47,467 bases of DNA from Gammaproteobacteria bacterium (GTDB lineage Bacteria; Pseudomonadota; Gammaproteobacteria; JAKEHO01): the NCBI GenBank assembly GCA_027296625.1, contig JAPUIX010000178.1, positions 1 through 47,467 of the forward strand, in the 5' to 3' direction. The notes under the pieces are model-generated. The model was given only the letters and a program-made list of their open reading frames with translations. It was not told the DNA's origin and did not search any database. A program made the translations under genes and the position numbers. This document shows positions 27,243 to 35,119 of the stretch, one piece after another; the stretch's first letter is position 1; each line of letters begins with the position of its first letter.

Positions 27243-28475
27243 TTATTTTTTTGCATACGTCTTCTCGATGTACTCATCCACCATCTGCTGAAATTCCTCG
27301 GCAATATTTTCACCGCGGAGCGTCACCGCTTTTTCCCCGTCGATAAATACCGGTGCCACGGGCGCCTCGCCGGTGCCAGGCAGGCTGATGCCAATATTCG
27401 CGTGTTTGCTCTCGCCCGGGCCGTTCACCACGCAGCCCATAACTGCCAGGGTCATATCTTCCACGCCGGCATAGTTCTCTCGCCAGATTGGCATTTGGCT
27501 GCGGACATAAGCTTGGATCTGGTCCGCGAGCTCTTGAAAGTACGTGCTTGTGGTACGCCCGCACCCCGGGCAGGCAGTGACCAGTGGTGTAAACGAGCGC
27601 AGACCTATTGTTTGGAGCATCTCTTGGGCGACGATGACTTCTTTACTGCGGTCGCCGCCGGGTTCGGGAGTCAGTGACACTCGGATCGTGTCGCCAATCC
27701 CTTCATTCAGGAGAACACTCATTGCCGCTGTTGACGCGACGATGCCCTTGGAGCCCATGCCGGCCTCCGTAAGGCCCAAGTGCAGCGCGTAGTCGCATCG
27801 TGAGCCCAGTTGTCGGTAAACGGCGATAAGGTCCTGTACGCCACTGACCTTACAGGAGAGAATGATTCTGTCGCGCGGCAGGCCGATTTCTTCAGCACGC
27901 TGGGCGCTTGTTAGCGCCGATACATTGAGGGCTTCGCGCATGACCTCATTGGCGTCCTTGGGCTCAGCCAGTTTGGCATTTTCGTCCATCATTTTAGTGA
28001 GCAGGTCGCTATCCAGACTGCCCCAGTTCACGCCAATACGTATGGGTTTATCGTACTTGATTGCCATTTCTATCATTGTTGCAAACTGGCTGTCACGTTT
28101 TCTACCAAAACCTACGTTGCCAGGATTGATACGATATTTTGCGAGTGCCTCTGCGCAGTCGGGATATTCTGTAAGTAATTTATGGCCGTTGTAATGAAAA
28201 TCGCCAATGAGCGGAACGCGGCAATCTTCAACCTCTAAAAGATCCCGGATCTTTGCGACCTGTCCTGCAGCATCTTCAGTGTTCACTGTGATGCGGACCA
28301 GCTCCGAACCTGCTGCCGCAAGCTGTTGCACTTGCTTGGCCGTAGCCACGGCGTCCGCCGTGTCCGTGTTGGTCATCGACTGCACGACCACAGGTGCGCC
28401 ACCACCAATGGTGATGGACCCAACCTTAACGGCCACGCTGGTACGCTGTTGATGGCTCTGAGGATTTGTAGCCAT
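27243..28475 (-). CDS. ispG: 4-hydroxy-3-methylbut-2-enyl-diphosphate synthase (flavodoxin)
   Basis: A 410-residue enzyme of the methylerythritol phosphate pathway that reduces methylerythritol cyclodiphosphate to HMBPP. The N-terminal TIM-barrel shows the [11 protein letters not shown] motif and IGDFHYN. The C-terminal part binds a [4Fe-4S] cluster through Cys302 and Cys305 (ACPGCGR) and Cys348 ([11 protein letters not shown]), with Glu354 as the conserved fourth ligand. Basic residues in the middle ([33 protein letters not shown]) are typical. Length is normal. It is a single gene, convergent with tusE. Confidence 0.97.
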   Translation of the reverse strand: MATNPQSHQQRTSVAVKVGSITIGGGAPVVVQSMTNTDTADAVATAKQVQQLAAAGSELVRITVNTEDAAGQVAKIRDLLEVEDCRVPLIGDFHYNGHKLLTEYPDCAEALAKYRINPGNVGFGRKRDSQFATMIEMAIKYDKPIRIGVNWGSLDSDLLTKMMDENAKLAEPKDANEVMREALNVSALTSAQRAEEIGLPRDRIILSCKVSGVQDLIAVYRQLGSRCDYALHLGLTEAGMGSKGIVASTAAMSVLLNEGIGDTIRVSLTPEPGGDRSKEVIVAQEMLQTIGLRSFTPLVTACPGCGRTTSTYFQELADQIQAYVRSQMPIWRENYAGVEDMTLAVMGCVVNGPGESKHANIGISLPGTGEAPVAPVFIDGEKAVTLRGENIAEEFQQMVDEYIEKTYAKK

Positions 28476-28716
28476 AGTGAATAGACGGCGATATTTGCGC
28501 GATTAAATGGGTGATTCGCGCGTTCTTACTGACTCAAACGTGTGGGCCGTAAACGCGTCAAACTCCTTATTGTACCGCTCTGCCCTTATTTCAGGCTACG
28601 GCTATCGCAAGATTTACTGATGATGATAGCCAACTTCCCAACATAGAGGGAGGGGGATCTTCGCCGCAAGGCGGTTGAGTGACAGGCACCAAGCGCGGGC
28701 TTTACCGAAGGACTGA
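28476..28716. other. Intergenic region upstream of ispG
   Basis: About 240 bases with no recognisable gene. The part next to ispG presumably carries its promoter. The far side grades into the gene remnants at 28717-29085. Confidence 0.4.
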
Positions 28717-28854
28717 CTAGGGAGAAGCGATCAAGTCGAGGCCGTAGATCTCAGTATCGGGGTTAAACGCAAGCCAGGCGAACGCGAAGTAGACTCCGCT
28801 ATCTACCGGTGACAGTTGTTGTCCCCGCAGGGGTCCGTGAACGGCGCGACACTG
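28717..28854 (-). pseudogene. Possible C-terminal remnant of a DUF3179-type protein
   Basis: A minus-strand frame ending at a TAG (28719-28717) reads RAVHGPLRG then VYFAFAWLAFNPDTEIY. Spacing and composition resemble the C-terminus of DUF3179 proteins (GxLxGxxL followed by FWFAW..F.PDTE.Y). Only about 45 residues remain and no start is present. It stops being recognisable where the MFS remnant begins on the other strand. Confidence 0.35.
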
Positions 28855-29085
28855 CCGTTCCTCTATGTGCCAAGCCGACGGGCCGTCATGAACGCCGTTC
28901 CGGTGGAGAAAAAGGGCCAGGCGGCAGGAATCAATCTGACCGCCCAGCTTCTCGGCGGCACGATTGGGATGACCCTATGCGGCACGCTCTTAGCAACGAC
29001 AGGCGATTTTCAGATCGTGTTCTTGGTGACGGCTGGGATTACGCTTGCCGTCTTCGTGTTGGGCTGGTTCTTCATAGAGAGATAA
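28816..29085 (+). pseudogene. C-terminal remnant of an MFS (DHA2-like) transporter
   Basis: About 80 codons resemble the last two to three helices of DHA2-type drug:H+ transporters: FLYVPSRRAVMNAVPVEKKGQAAGINLTAQLLGGTIGMTLCGTLLATTG, then a final helix FLVTAGITLAVFVLGWFF before the stop. A whole transporter needs about 450-500 residues, so at least 80% is missing. The only in-frame start is a TTG in non-homologous sequence without a ribosome site. It is best read as debris from a deletion; the junction with the opposing remnant is near 28840. Confidence 0.7.
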
Positions 29086-29167
29086 AAAAGTGGGATTGGA
29101 GCTCTAGTGCAATATAATTGTGCAAGCAGAGACTAAATACTGCACTGAAACTGAATAGAATCCAGCC

Positions 29168-29785
29168 ATGCCCGAATTAAAGTTGACCTACTTCGACTTC
29201 CACGGCGGCCGTGGCGAGCCTGCGCGCCTCGCAATGTTTATGGGCGGAATCGAGTTCGAGGACCGACGCGTGCCGTTGGCCGAGTGGCCTGCGGTCAAGG
29301 CCGAGATGCCGTTCCACGCTGTCCCGGTTCTCGAGGTCGACGGCAAAACCTTGACTCAGTCTAACGCCATCAACCGTTATGTCGGAAAGCTTGCTGGGCT
29401 CTATCCGAGCGATCCTTGGCAAGCGGCGCTTTGTGACGAGGTGATGGACACCGTCGAGGATATCGTTAACGAGGTCGTGGCAACGTTCACGATAGAGAAT
29501 GAAGAGGAAAAAAGGGCCGCTCGGCAAGCATTGGCCGACGGCCCGCTACGCTTCTATCTGGAGCGACTGCAAACGCGGCTTGAGCAGACCGGCGGTGAGT
29601 ATTTTGCTGATAACCGACTCACGGTGGCAGACCTAAAGGTCTTCGTTTGGATCCGGAATCTGAGGTCGGGATTGTTGGACTACATTCCAACGGACCTGCC
29701 TGACCGCATTGCGCCGCTACTGGTCGAACACTTGGAGCGCGTGAACAAGCACCCCAAGATCGCCGCGTACTATGAGAGTCGCTGA
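29168..29785 (+). CDS. Glutathione S-transferase, sigma-like
   Basis: A 205-residue glutathione S-transferase. The N-terminal thioredoxin-like domain (residues 1-78) opens KLTYFDFHGGRGEPARLAMFMGG, placing Tyr8 at the position of the catalytic tyrosine of sigma/alpha/mu classes. AVPVLEVDGKTLTQSNAINRYVG contains the cis-Pro and the Gln-Ser glutathione-binding pair. The C-terminal helical domain ends LTVADLKVFVWIRNL and KHPKIAAYYESR. Its substrate is unknown; peroxide or electrophile detoxification is plausible beside the convergent peroxiredoxin. No clear ribosome site precedes the ATG. The 29816-29841 terminator lies 31 bases after its stop. Confidence 0.92.
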   Translation: MPELKLTYFDFHGGRGEPARLAMFMGGIEFEDRRVPLAEWPAVKAEMPFHAVPVLEVDGKTLTQSNAINRYVGKLAGLYPSDPWQAALCDEVMDTVEDIVNEVVATFTIENEEEKRAARQALADGPLRFYLERLQTRLEQTGGEYFADNRLTVADLKVFVWIRNLRSGLLDYIPTDLPDRIAPLLVEHLERVNKHPKIAAYYESR

Positions 29786-29815
29786 GCCGACTTCTGCTAG
29801 GCTCCGTTCAAAAGA

Positions 29816-29841
29816 AAAGAGCCGCCATTTGGCGGCTCTTT
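29816..29841. terminator. Bidirectional terminator between GST and peroxiredoxin
   Basis: AAAGAGCCGCC (29816-29826) pairs perfectly with GGCGGCTCTTT (29831-29841) around a 4-base loop. It lies between two converging genes and can end both transcripts. Confidence 0.85.
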
Positions 29842-29861
29842 CAAGTAACGCTGGAATGGAC

Positions 29862-30521
29862 TTATTTCGGTTGCGGCACGATCCGTAGATACGGTTTCGG
29901 CGCCTTCCAGCCCTGCGGGAATTTCTCCTTGGCTTCATCATCAGACACTGCCGGGACGATGATGACGTCTTCGCCCTGTTTCCAGTTAACCGGTGTGGCG
30001 ACTTTGTGCTTCGCAGTCAACTGCATGGAGTCAAGCACCCTTAAGACCTCGTCGAAGTTTCGGCCAGTGCTCATGGGATAGGTGATCATCAGCTTGATCT
30101 TCTTGTCCGGCCCGATGACGAATACCGAGCGCACCGTTGCATTGTCTACCGCCGTCCGTTCCTTGGCCTTCCCTGAGGCGTTCGGGTGAATCATATCGTA
30201 GAGCTTCGCGACCTTTAGATCGGTATCACCGATAATTGGATAGTTCACTGCATGTCCTTGGGTTTCCTCGATATCCTTGGACCATGCGGAATGGTCGTCG
30301 ACTGAATCGATACTGAGACCAATGGTTTTGCAATTGCGTTTATCAAATTCTGATTTCAGTCCGGCCATGTAGCCAAGCTCCGTGGTACAAACCGGTGTGA
30401 AATCCTTTGGATGGGAAAAGAGAACGGCCCATCCGTCTCCGACCCATTCATGGAAGTTTATCGTTCCCTCCGTTGTCTCTGCGGTAAAATCCGGCGCATC
30501 ATCGCCTATGCGTAATGGCAT
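29862..30521 (-). CDS. 1-Cys peroxiredoxin (Prx6 type)
   Basis: A 219-residue Prx6-class peroxidase that reduces H2O2 and organic hydroperoxides. The peroxidatic Cys45 is in FTPVCTTELG, with the catalytic Thr and the downstream Arg in KERTAVDNATVRSVFVIGPD. The C-terminal arm (LTAKHKVATPVNWKQGEDVIIVP, EAKEKFPQGWKAPKPYLR) is the 1-Cys Prx signature; no resolving cysteine is at the 2-Cys position. Cys64 is a non-conserved extra. It may rely on glutathione, which fits the convergent GST gene, though this is inference. A long upstream region probably carries its promoter. Confidence 0.95.
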   Translation of the reverse strand: MPLRIGDDAPDFTAETTEGTINFHEWVGDGWAVLFSHPKDFTPVCTTELGYMAGLKSEFDKRNCKTIGLSIDSVDDHSAWSKDIEETQGHAVNYPIIGDTDLKVAKLYDMIHPNASGKAKERTAVDNATVRSVFVIGPDKKIKLMITYPMSTGRNFDEVLRVLDSMQLTAKHKVATPVNWKQGEDVIIVPAVSDDEAKEKFPQGWKAPKPYLRIVPQPK

Positions 30522-30844
30522 CGTAACCTCCAGCGGGGTTCCGCTTGTTAACTTTGATAACTGCCTTAACTTGGGTGAAAGCCCATCAATAAATTATGCA
30601 ATTCCGCATAGGGTAAGGCAACTCATGGAGAGACGAATTCGAACAGGCCCGAAACGATGTCATCGCTGTAACCGTATGTTTTGAAAAGCAAGAATGAAGT
30701 GATTCGAGCCCTTTTTCGGGGAATTCTAGAGTCAAAATGCGTGCATTTTAAAACAATGACGAGGAGATACGATGAACCATATAAAATACAAGCGAGATTG
30801 AGGTAGCAAAATGGGGGCTGGCCCGTTAATTCCCAGCGTGGAGA
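30522..30844. other. Divergent intergenic region, peroxiredoxin / GFA gene
   Basis: About 320 bases without a supported gene. It contains a nine-codon frame at 30772-30801 with a strong GAGGAG ribosome site (30761-30766), which I do not count as a gene. I found no convincing OxyR-type operator by eye. Confidence 0.45.
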
Positions 30845-31348
30845 ATGAAGATGCAACTTGAAGGCTCATGTCATTGCACTAGCGTGCGTTTTACAGTCCG
30901 TTCCGCCGACCCATATCCATTCAACCTCTGCTATTGTTCGATCTGCCGAAAGACCGCTGGCGGGGGTGGTTACGCGATCAATCTAGGTGCCGAATATGAG
31001 ACGCTTGAGGTCAAGGGAAAGGAACATATCGGCACCTACCGGGCAAAAATCCCGAACCCTGAGACGGGTCAAATCGAAGAAAGTTTGGCGGAGCGAAACT
31101 TCTGTAAGCATTGCGGTAGTGCGCTTTGGGCATGGGATCCCCGATGGCCCGAGCTCGTGCATCCGGTTGCCTCAGCCATAGATTCGGATCTGCCAGTTCC
31201 GCCGGAGCGAACACACATGATGCTGGGTTCAAAAGCAAGTTGGGTCGAGGTGAAAGCGGGACCGAAGGACCAGACATTCGATGGGTATCCACAAGAGTCG
31301 CTTGCACAATGGCATCAGCGTCTAGGCCTTGAAGATATTGACTGCTAA
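30845..31348 (+). CDS. GFA/CENP-V domain protein
   Basis: A 167-residue GFA-family protein (glutathione-dependent formaldehyde-activating fold, also called CENP-V or Mss4-like). Zinc ligands are arranged as in the family: Cys9 and Cys11 (GSCHC), Cys29, Cys31 and Cys34 (CYCSIC), and the later pair in NFCKHCGSALW. The segment CRKTAGGGGYAINLGAEY is typical. The gene's function in bacteria is mostly unproven; formaldehyde activation is doubtful without the matching dehydrogenase. Two ATGs (30845, 30851) are both usable after GGAG. It is unlinked to its neighbours by operon signs. Confidence 0.88.
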   Translation: MKMQLEGSCHCTSVRFTVRSADPYPFNLCYCSICRKTAGGGGYAINLGAEYETLEVKGKEHIGTYRAKIPNPETGQIEESLAERNFCKHCGSALWAWDPRWPELVHPVASAIDSDLPVPPERTHMMLGSKASWVEVKAGPKDQTFDGYPQESLAQWHQRLGLEDIDC

Positions 31349-31648
31349 CCTGCCGCCCAAGCAGCCCGCGCGCTGTATACACCGATGTATCGTTGTAAGA
31401 GGTTTGTACTCTTCGCGACACACTAGTGGAGGAACCGGAGAATGCCTAGACGTCATCGTGAAAGACACCGCACACAACGCATCAGCTGGCTGCGCGCCGC
31501 CGTTTTGGGCGAACGTTTTTTCGAAGGCTAAATAACGCGACGCAGCGGTTGCTCAATCTTTATTCATAAATCTTGCTACTAATTCACGAATAATATACAA
31601 GTGAGATTGAGCTAGACTTTAATGTGATTACTCGCGCTATATAGTAGC
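31349..31648. other. Intergenic region upstream of the HEPN gene
   Basis: 300 bases with no supported gene. AT content rises toward the HEPN gene (ACTAATTCACGAATAATATAC near 31580), marking the left edge of the AT-rich accessory block. Confidence 0.45.
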
Positions 31649-31966
31649 ATGATGGACTTCAAGAATACTCAGGTGATGCAGCGGAAGAAAACCGCAGCAA
31701 AAAAAAGGGTGACATCAAAAGCGTCAAAGAAAACGACGCGCAAAAAGGTTGCTGCCAAAAAACAATCAAAGAAGAAGAAGAAAGCTCAACGACCTCCTCC
31801 ACCTTACGTTTCTCTGTGGCGCGATTGCGACCGCTTTTTCAACGATCTTGAGTGCATACTCGAAATGCAGCAGGTTGTATTGCCTGCCCTTGAGCATAAA
31901 GACGCCGAACGAAAAAACGCGTCGAGGCGGTCGTTTCCAAGCTACAAGCCTCGTCTAAACCATTAA
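31649..31966 (+). CDS. Lysine-rich N-terminal part of a HEPN protein (0 frame)
   Basis: A 105-codon frame. Residues 10-48 are extremely Lys/Arg-rich (AAKKRVTSKASKKTTRKK, then a run of lysines), like a nucleic-acid-binding tail. Residues 49-90 (PPYVSLWRDCDRFFNDLECILEMQQVVLPALEHKDAERK) look like the leading helices of the protein continued in the next frame. At codons 89-90 the message reads cgA-AAA-AAC. Slipping back one base there joins the frame that becomes 31969-33024, giving a fused protein of about 458 residues. Without a slip, the last 15 codons (NASRRSFPSYKPRLNH) are out-of-frame sequence. A later ATG at 31676 follows AGGTG and may be the real start. Confidence 0.6.
   Translation: MMDFKNTQVMQRKKTAAKKRVTSKASKKTTRKKVAAKKQSKKKKKAQRPPPPYVSLWRDCDRFFNDLECILEMQQVVLPALEHKDAERKNASRRSFPSYKPRLNH
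31912..31918 (+). promoter_or_regulatory. A_AAA_AAC slippery heptamer with downstream hairpin (candidate -1 frameshift site)
   Basis: The heptamer is in the exact phase required for -1 slippage from the 0 frame. A 6-bp stem (CGAGGC 31923-31928 with GCCTCG 31948-31953, 19-base loop) begins 4 bases later. The alternative explanation is a lost A in the A6 run. Confidence 0.5.
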
Positions 31967-31968
31967 AG

Positions 31969-33024
31969 ATGACTTTGTCGGAAGTTAAAGCACTGATGCT
32001 CAATATTAAGAAACTGTTGATTGCAAGGAAACTGTTTTCCGAACAATTAATTGTTTTGCTGGTGTCTCGATTCGATGAATTCTTAGCCCCGATAATTGCA
32101 GCAATCTTTAAAAATAATCAAGCGTGGCTAAGGAGTACAGACAAGTCACTCACGTATAAAGACCTATTAGAACTTGGAACGTTCGACAGCGCTTTCGATG
32201 CAATCGTTGCCAAAGAAGTTGACATTCTGATGCATGACTCGCATGTAATTCAGCTAAAATTTCTTGACGAGAAACTAAAGCTCGGCTTATTTGAGCACTT
32301 TGAGGAGATCAATTGTTTCCTTGAGGTTGCAGAACGTAGAAACCTTTTTGTTCATTCTGGAGGGAAAACAACTAAGCAATATATTGCTAACTGTAAATCG
32401 CTGGGCATTTCCATAGATTCGGAATTGAAGGAAGGGACTTATTTGCCTGCTGCAGATAAATATTTTCGCGATGCTTTACGATGGACCTTTGAATTAGGAC
32501 TTCGCATCGGGCAATCTACGATTAGACGACTTTTCCCAGATGCACTAGAGTATGCGGATCAACGACTGAACGAATTAGGTATTCGTCTGCTTGAGAGTGA
32601 AGACTGGGAGCTTGGGGAACTTGTCTTTTGTTATGGCGAATGCTTGCCGACAAATCTGCGTTCCAGTGGTGAAATGTATTATTATTTCGTGATTAATCGT
32701 TGTATTGCACTAAAGCAGTGTGGTAAGAACTTTTCAGAAGTTCTTAAGCCTATCGATTGGGAAGCATTCCATCCAAAGTATCATTTGGCTATTGCTGTTC
32801 TTAAAGAAGGCCTCTCCAAAACGGAGAAACTTATGACTTCGGCAGCGGTATTAGAAGAGGTTAGTGAAGAGGACTTTCGAACTTGGCCGCTCTTCCGAGA
32901 CTTTAGAAAGACGGATGAATTCAAACGTGCATATAAGGTGAACTTTAAGAAAGACTACGTACTTGATTATAAAAAGGATGTTGAAGATCAACCGTCTGGA
33001 AGTGATCAAGACACTAAATTGTGA
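31969..33024 (+). CDS. HEPN-domain protein, main part
   Basis: A 351-codon frame, clearly more AT-rich than the core genes. The HEPN active-site motif is R124-N125-L-F-V-H129 in EVAERRNLFVHSGGKTTKQYIANCKSLG. This RNxxxH form is typical of large helical HEPN proteins, many of which are RNases in defence or toxin systems. The start of the frame (SEVKALMLNIKKLLIARKLFSEQLIVLLVSRFDEFLAPIIAAIF) is helical. The frame is open before its ATG and continues into the upstream frame through KKRVEAVVSKLQASSKPLK, so the ATG may not be the true start. The C-terminal third is helical and repeat-like. The C-terminal tail is acidic and polar. The function is unknown. Confidence 0.75.
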   Translation: MTLSEVKALMLNIKKLLIARKLFSEQLIVLLVSRFDEFLAPIIAAIFKNNQAWLRSTDKSLTYKDLLELGTFDSAFDAIVAKEVDILMHDSHVIQLKFLDEKLKLGLFEHFEEINCFLEVAERRNLFVHSGGKTTKQYIANCKSLGISIDSELKEGTYLPAADKYFRDALRWTFELGLRIGQSTIRRLFPDALEYADQRLNELGIRLLESEDWELGELVFCYGECLPTNLRSSGEMYYYFVINRCIALKQCGKNFSEVLKPIDWEAFHPKYHLAIAVLKEGLSKTEKLMTSAAVLEEVSEEDFRTWPLFRDFRKTDEFKRAYKVNFKKDYVLDYKKDVEDQPSGSDQDTKL

Positions 33025-33154
33025 ATTGATACAGATCTCTGACACTAGATTGGCATAATGTTAACAGTTTATAGATTAACGAACTCATCTTCATTTACTA
33101 TATTGTTTCATTTGAGAATTGTGTGGTGAGCAATAGAAATATCGTGGATTCTGG

Positions 33155-33586
33155 TCATCTAGATAGCATGTGGATTGATGCGGTATGGCCAATCCTTATT
33201 TCAATATTGGATTGGTAGGTCGCTCTGGAAAATGTTTGAAGGCAATAGATCATTGTTAGGAAAAGGCGCGGCAAAGCAGTCCGGAGGTCTTCAAGCGTTA
33301 CTCGGCAATTTTTATAATTCAGATTTTTCAACGACGTTCTTGTCACACAACTCGGTAAGCAAGCCCGCCAGATATTGAGTAACTTAGCGAAGACGCGGTT
33401 TTGGGCTGGTATGAGTTCAATGTGGGGATGATTGCATAACAGGGTTAGGTGCTCGACGATTGCCGCCGCGACTATAGGACAAGGGTGAAACGAATATTGT
33501 GTTGTCAGATAAAAAAGAGCCGCTTGAAGCGTATCGAGACTGGGTGGGTCAGGGTGATGGTGCGGTTTAGTGCATTGAGCGGACAA
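33155..33586 (-). CDS. Small conserved-looking hypothetical protein
   Basis: A 143-codon frame whose first 75 residues look like a real protein: PSLDTLQAALFYLTTQYS then CPIVAAAIVEHLTLLCNHP and a short helical stretch ending NIWRA. I have an impression of ~80-residue proteobacterial hypothetical proteins with this pattern, but cannot name a family. The remaining C-terminal part (from about residue 80) is basic and irregular, as if a stop had been lost or the end replaced. No ribosome site is evident. It lies alone in the accessory block, between the HEPN gene and the Doc module, on the opposite strand. Confidence 0.4.
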   Translation of the reverse strand: MSAQCTKPHHHPDPPSLDTLQAALFYLTTQYSFHPCPIVAAAIVEHLTLLCNHPHIELIPAQNRVFAKLLNIWRACLPSCVTRTSLKNLNYKNCRVTLEDLRTALPRLFLTMIYCLQTFSRATYQSNIEIRIGHTASIHMLSR

Positions 33587-34188
33587 ATTGGTATCCTAAG
33601 ACCGATGTGTGTCATGTCTTAGTTTTAGGATGGACCGCAGTTTTTGAGCGAATAGCGCAAGTGCCGAAATGCGTCCATTTGAATCAATCCCGTTCGTTAT
33701 TTTCTTCCTTGCATGCAAGTAGAAAAAGATCTCTGATTAGGTAGTGCACTTCTCGTTTGTCAGCGGCCAAAAGCTCATAAGGTGTTATGTTTTCGTGGGT
33801 GAGCGAGCTCTTGACAGGCTCCGGATTCCAGGGGACAAAGTACGTACCGCGCGTCGTTATAAGTTTCCGAAAGCCCGGATCACTGATACAAGATCGTGGC
33901 GGTCTGCTAACCGCGGGGGCAAGATTCGAATGGGGCATGGATGAGGACTTTATAGTAAGTGCGAATGCGAATCATTCTCATGTATATACGAGATTCTGCC
34001 AACATCTTTTCAAACTGATCCCTACTTACCCAATAATGAGGCCTTTAAGGAAATGTGATCCAATAGGACGAGACAATGTGGCTCAAGAGGGCCGTTTGGG
34101 CGCACCCGACTCTCAAGTAATCTATGTAAATCAATAGGTTAAATTTATGTAGGCCTGTTTCTTTCTTTTGTTAACGTAGAGAGACAAC
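33587..34188. other. Gene-poor stretch before the operator array
   Basis: About 600 bases. Overlapping frames on both strands (33684-33938 minus, 33744-33944 and 33787-34137 plus) show no family resemblance; the minus frame has a plausible C-terminal helix (YELLAADKREVHYLIRDLF) but nothing more. A further GTTAAC copy at 34170 lies just before the regular array. Confidence 0.4.
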
Positions 34189-34295
34189 GTTAACCTATGT
34201 TAACATAGGAACACTTGGTTAACCTAGGTAAACCTAAGAAGACAGAGTTAACCTAGGTAAACCTAACAGCATTGGGTTAACATCATCGTTTAAGG
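34189..34295 (+). repeat. 29-bp-period direct repeat array (operator-like)
   Basis: GTTAAC recurs at 34189, 34218, 34247 and 34276, exactly 29 bases apart. Two units are identical over 20 bases (GTTAACCTAGGTAAACCTAA at 34218-34237 and 34247-34266). Within each unit are two half-sites about 10 bases apart (TTAACCTA and TAAACCTA; the first unit has TTAACATA in second place). The array ends 7 bases before the HTH-antitoxin ATG, so it is the likely operator of that operon. Confidence 0.85.
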
Positions 34296-34302
34296 TAGGA
34301 CT

Positions 34303-34560
34303 ATGGCGACTGAAAAATATGTCACTATCCCTGAACTGGCCAAACTCCTCGGTGTCAGCCGTACCGCGATCTACAATCGAGTCAAGAAAGGACAGATCCC
34401 TGCCACAAAAATAGGTAGGACCTACGCTATTACCGACCGGACTATCGCAGACATCCTAGGCAAGAAAGTAACGAGCCAAGGAAAAGAACGAATAGCCTCC
34501 GCTGTTCGCAAAACAGTGAAGGAATATGGAGAGGTCCTGAAACAATTGAGCAAGGAGTAG
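34303..34560 (+). CDS. HTH (excisionase/MerR-like) DNA-binding protein, probable antitoxin
   Basis: An 85-residue protein with a winged-helix HTH_17 domain in residues 1-50: KYVTIPELAKLLGVSRTAIYNRVKKGQIPATKIGRTYAIT is typical of excisionase-family DNA binders. Residues 55-85 form a charged helix (VRKTVKEYGEVLKQLSKE) that could clasp the toxin, as in Phd-Doc-like modules. Its stop overlaps the GTG of the Doc gene by one base (TAGTG), so translation is coupled. The operator-like array lies directly upstream and the protein is probably its autoregulator. Integration-related excisionase function is less likely: no integrase is nearby. Confidence 0.85.
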   Translation: MATEKYVTIPELAKLLGVSRTAIYNRVKKGQIPATKIGRTYAITDRTIADILGKKVTSQGKERIASAVRKTVKEYGEVLKQLSKE

Positions 34561-34979
34561 TGAGAATCATCACGATAGCGGACGTAGAATACCTTGCGTT
34601 CCAACTCGCACAAGAGCATCTCTCTTTCAACGAGCCAATACCGGATTTCTCCACGCGGTTTCCAAATGTGCTTGAAAGCTGTGTGTTAACCCCGTTTCAG
34701 ACATTTTCGAGCAAGGCCCTATACCCGACGCTGGTCGCTAAGGCTGGCTTTCTCTTTTACCTAATGATCAAAAATCACCCTTTCCAGAATGGTAACAAAC
34801 GAATTGCTATAACCACCTTGCTCATGTTTTTGTTTTTTAACGACAAATGGCTGAAAATTCATAATCAGGAATTGTATGAATTTACAATTTGGGTAGCACA
34901 GAGTCGATCGGAGTTCAAAGATCAGGTCGTAGCGACAATCGAGAAGTTCGTTCGACTTCATCTAGAAGATATGGACTAG
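34560..34979 (+). CDS. doc: Doc/Fic-family toxin
   Basis: A 139-residue Fic-fold protein of the Doc type. The active-site motif HPFQNGNKR is at residues 73-81 (Fic consensus HxFx[D/N]GNxRxxR). The second Arg of true AMP-transferases is replaced (RIAIT), and the GNKR form resembles Doc HPFxDANKR. Doc kinases phosphorylate EF-Tu and halt translation. LESCVLTPFQTFSSKALYPTLVAKAGFLFYLMIKN is the typical leading segment. The start is a GTG overlapping the antitoxin stop. It is the toxin half of a two-gene module; target and activity are inferred from family. Confidence 0.88.
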   Translation: MRIITIADVEYLAFQLAQEHLSFNEPIPDFSTRFPNVLESCVLTPFQTFSSKALYPTLVAKAGFLFYLMIKNHPFQNGNKRIAITTLLMFLFFNDKWLKIHNQELYEFTIWVAQSRSEFKDQVVATIEKFVRLHLEDMD

Positions 34980-35119
34980 TCTGCGCATCTAGGCAATGTA
35001 AATATTGAGTCTGGGCAGAGCACTTAGTGATAGGGATAAGGAAAATACATGTTCTGAGAACCAATGGTAGGATGTAGAACGCAGCAACAATAGCAATAGC
35101 AACAACCGATAAATAGCCA

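Noticed and set aside
30772-30801. Nine-codon leader peptide with GAGGAG ribosome site
   Set aside because: No attenuator structure, regulatory codon run or downstream partner; the spacing may be chance.
33684-33938. 84-codon minus-strand frame
   Set aside because: No motif, no ribosome site, and overlapping frames of equal quality on the plus strand.
34189-34295. CRISPR array or plasmid iterons
   Set aside because: Spacers are only 9 bases and there are no cas or rep genes; position next to the HTH gene fits an operator.
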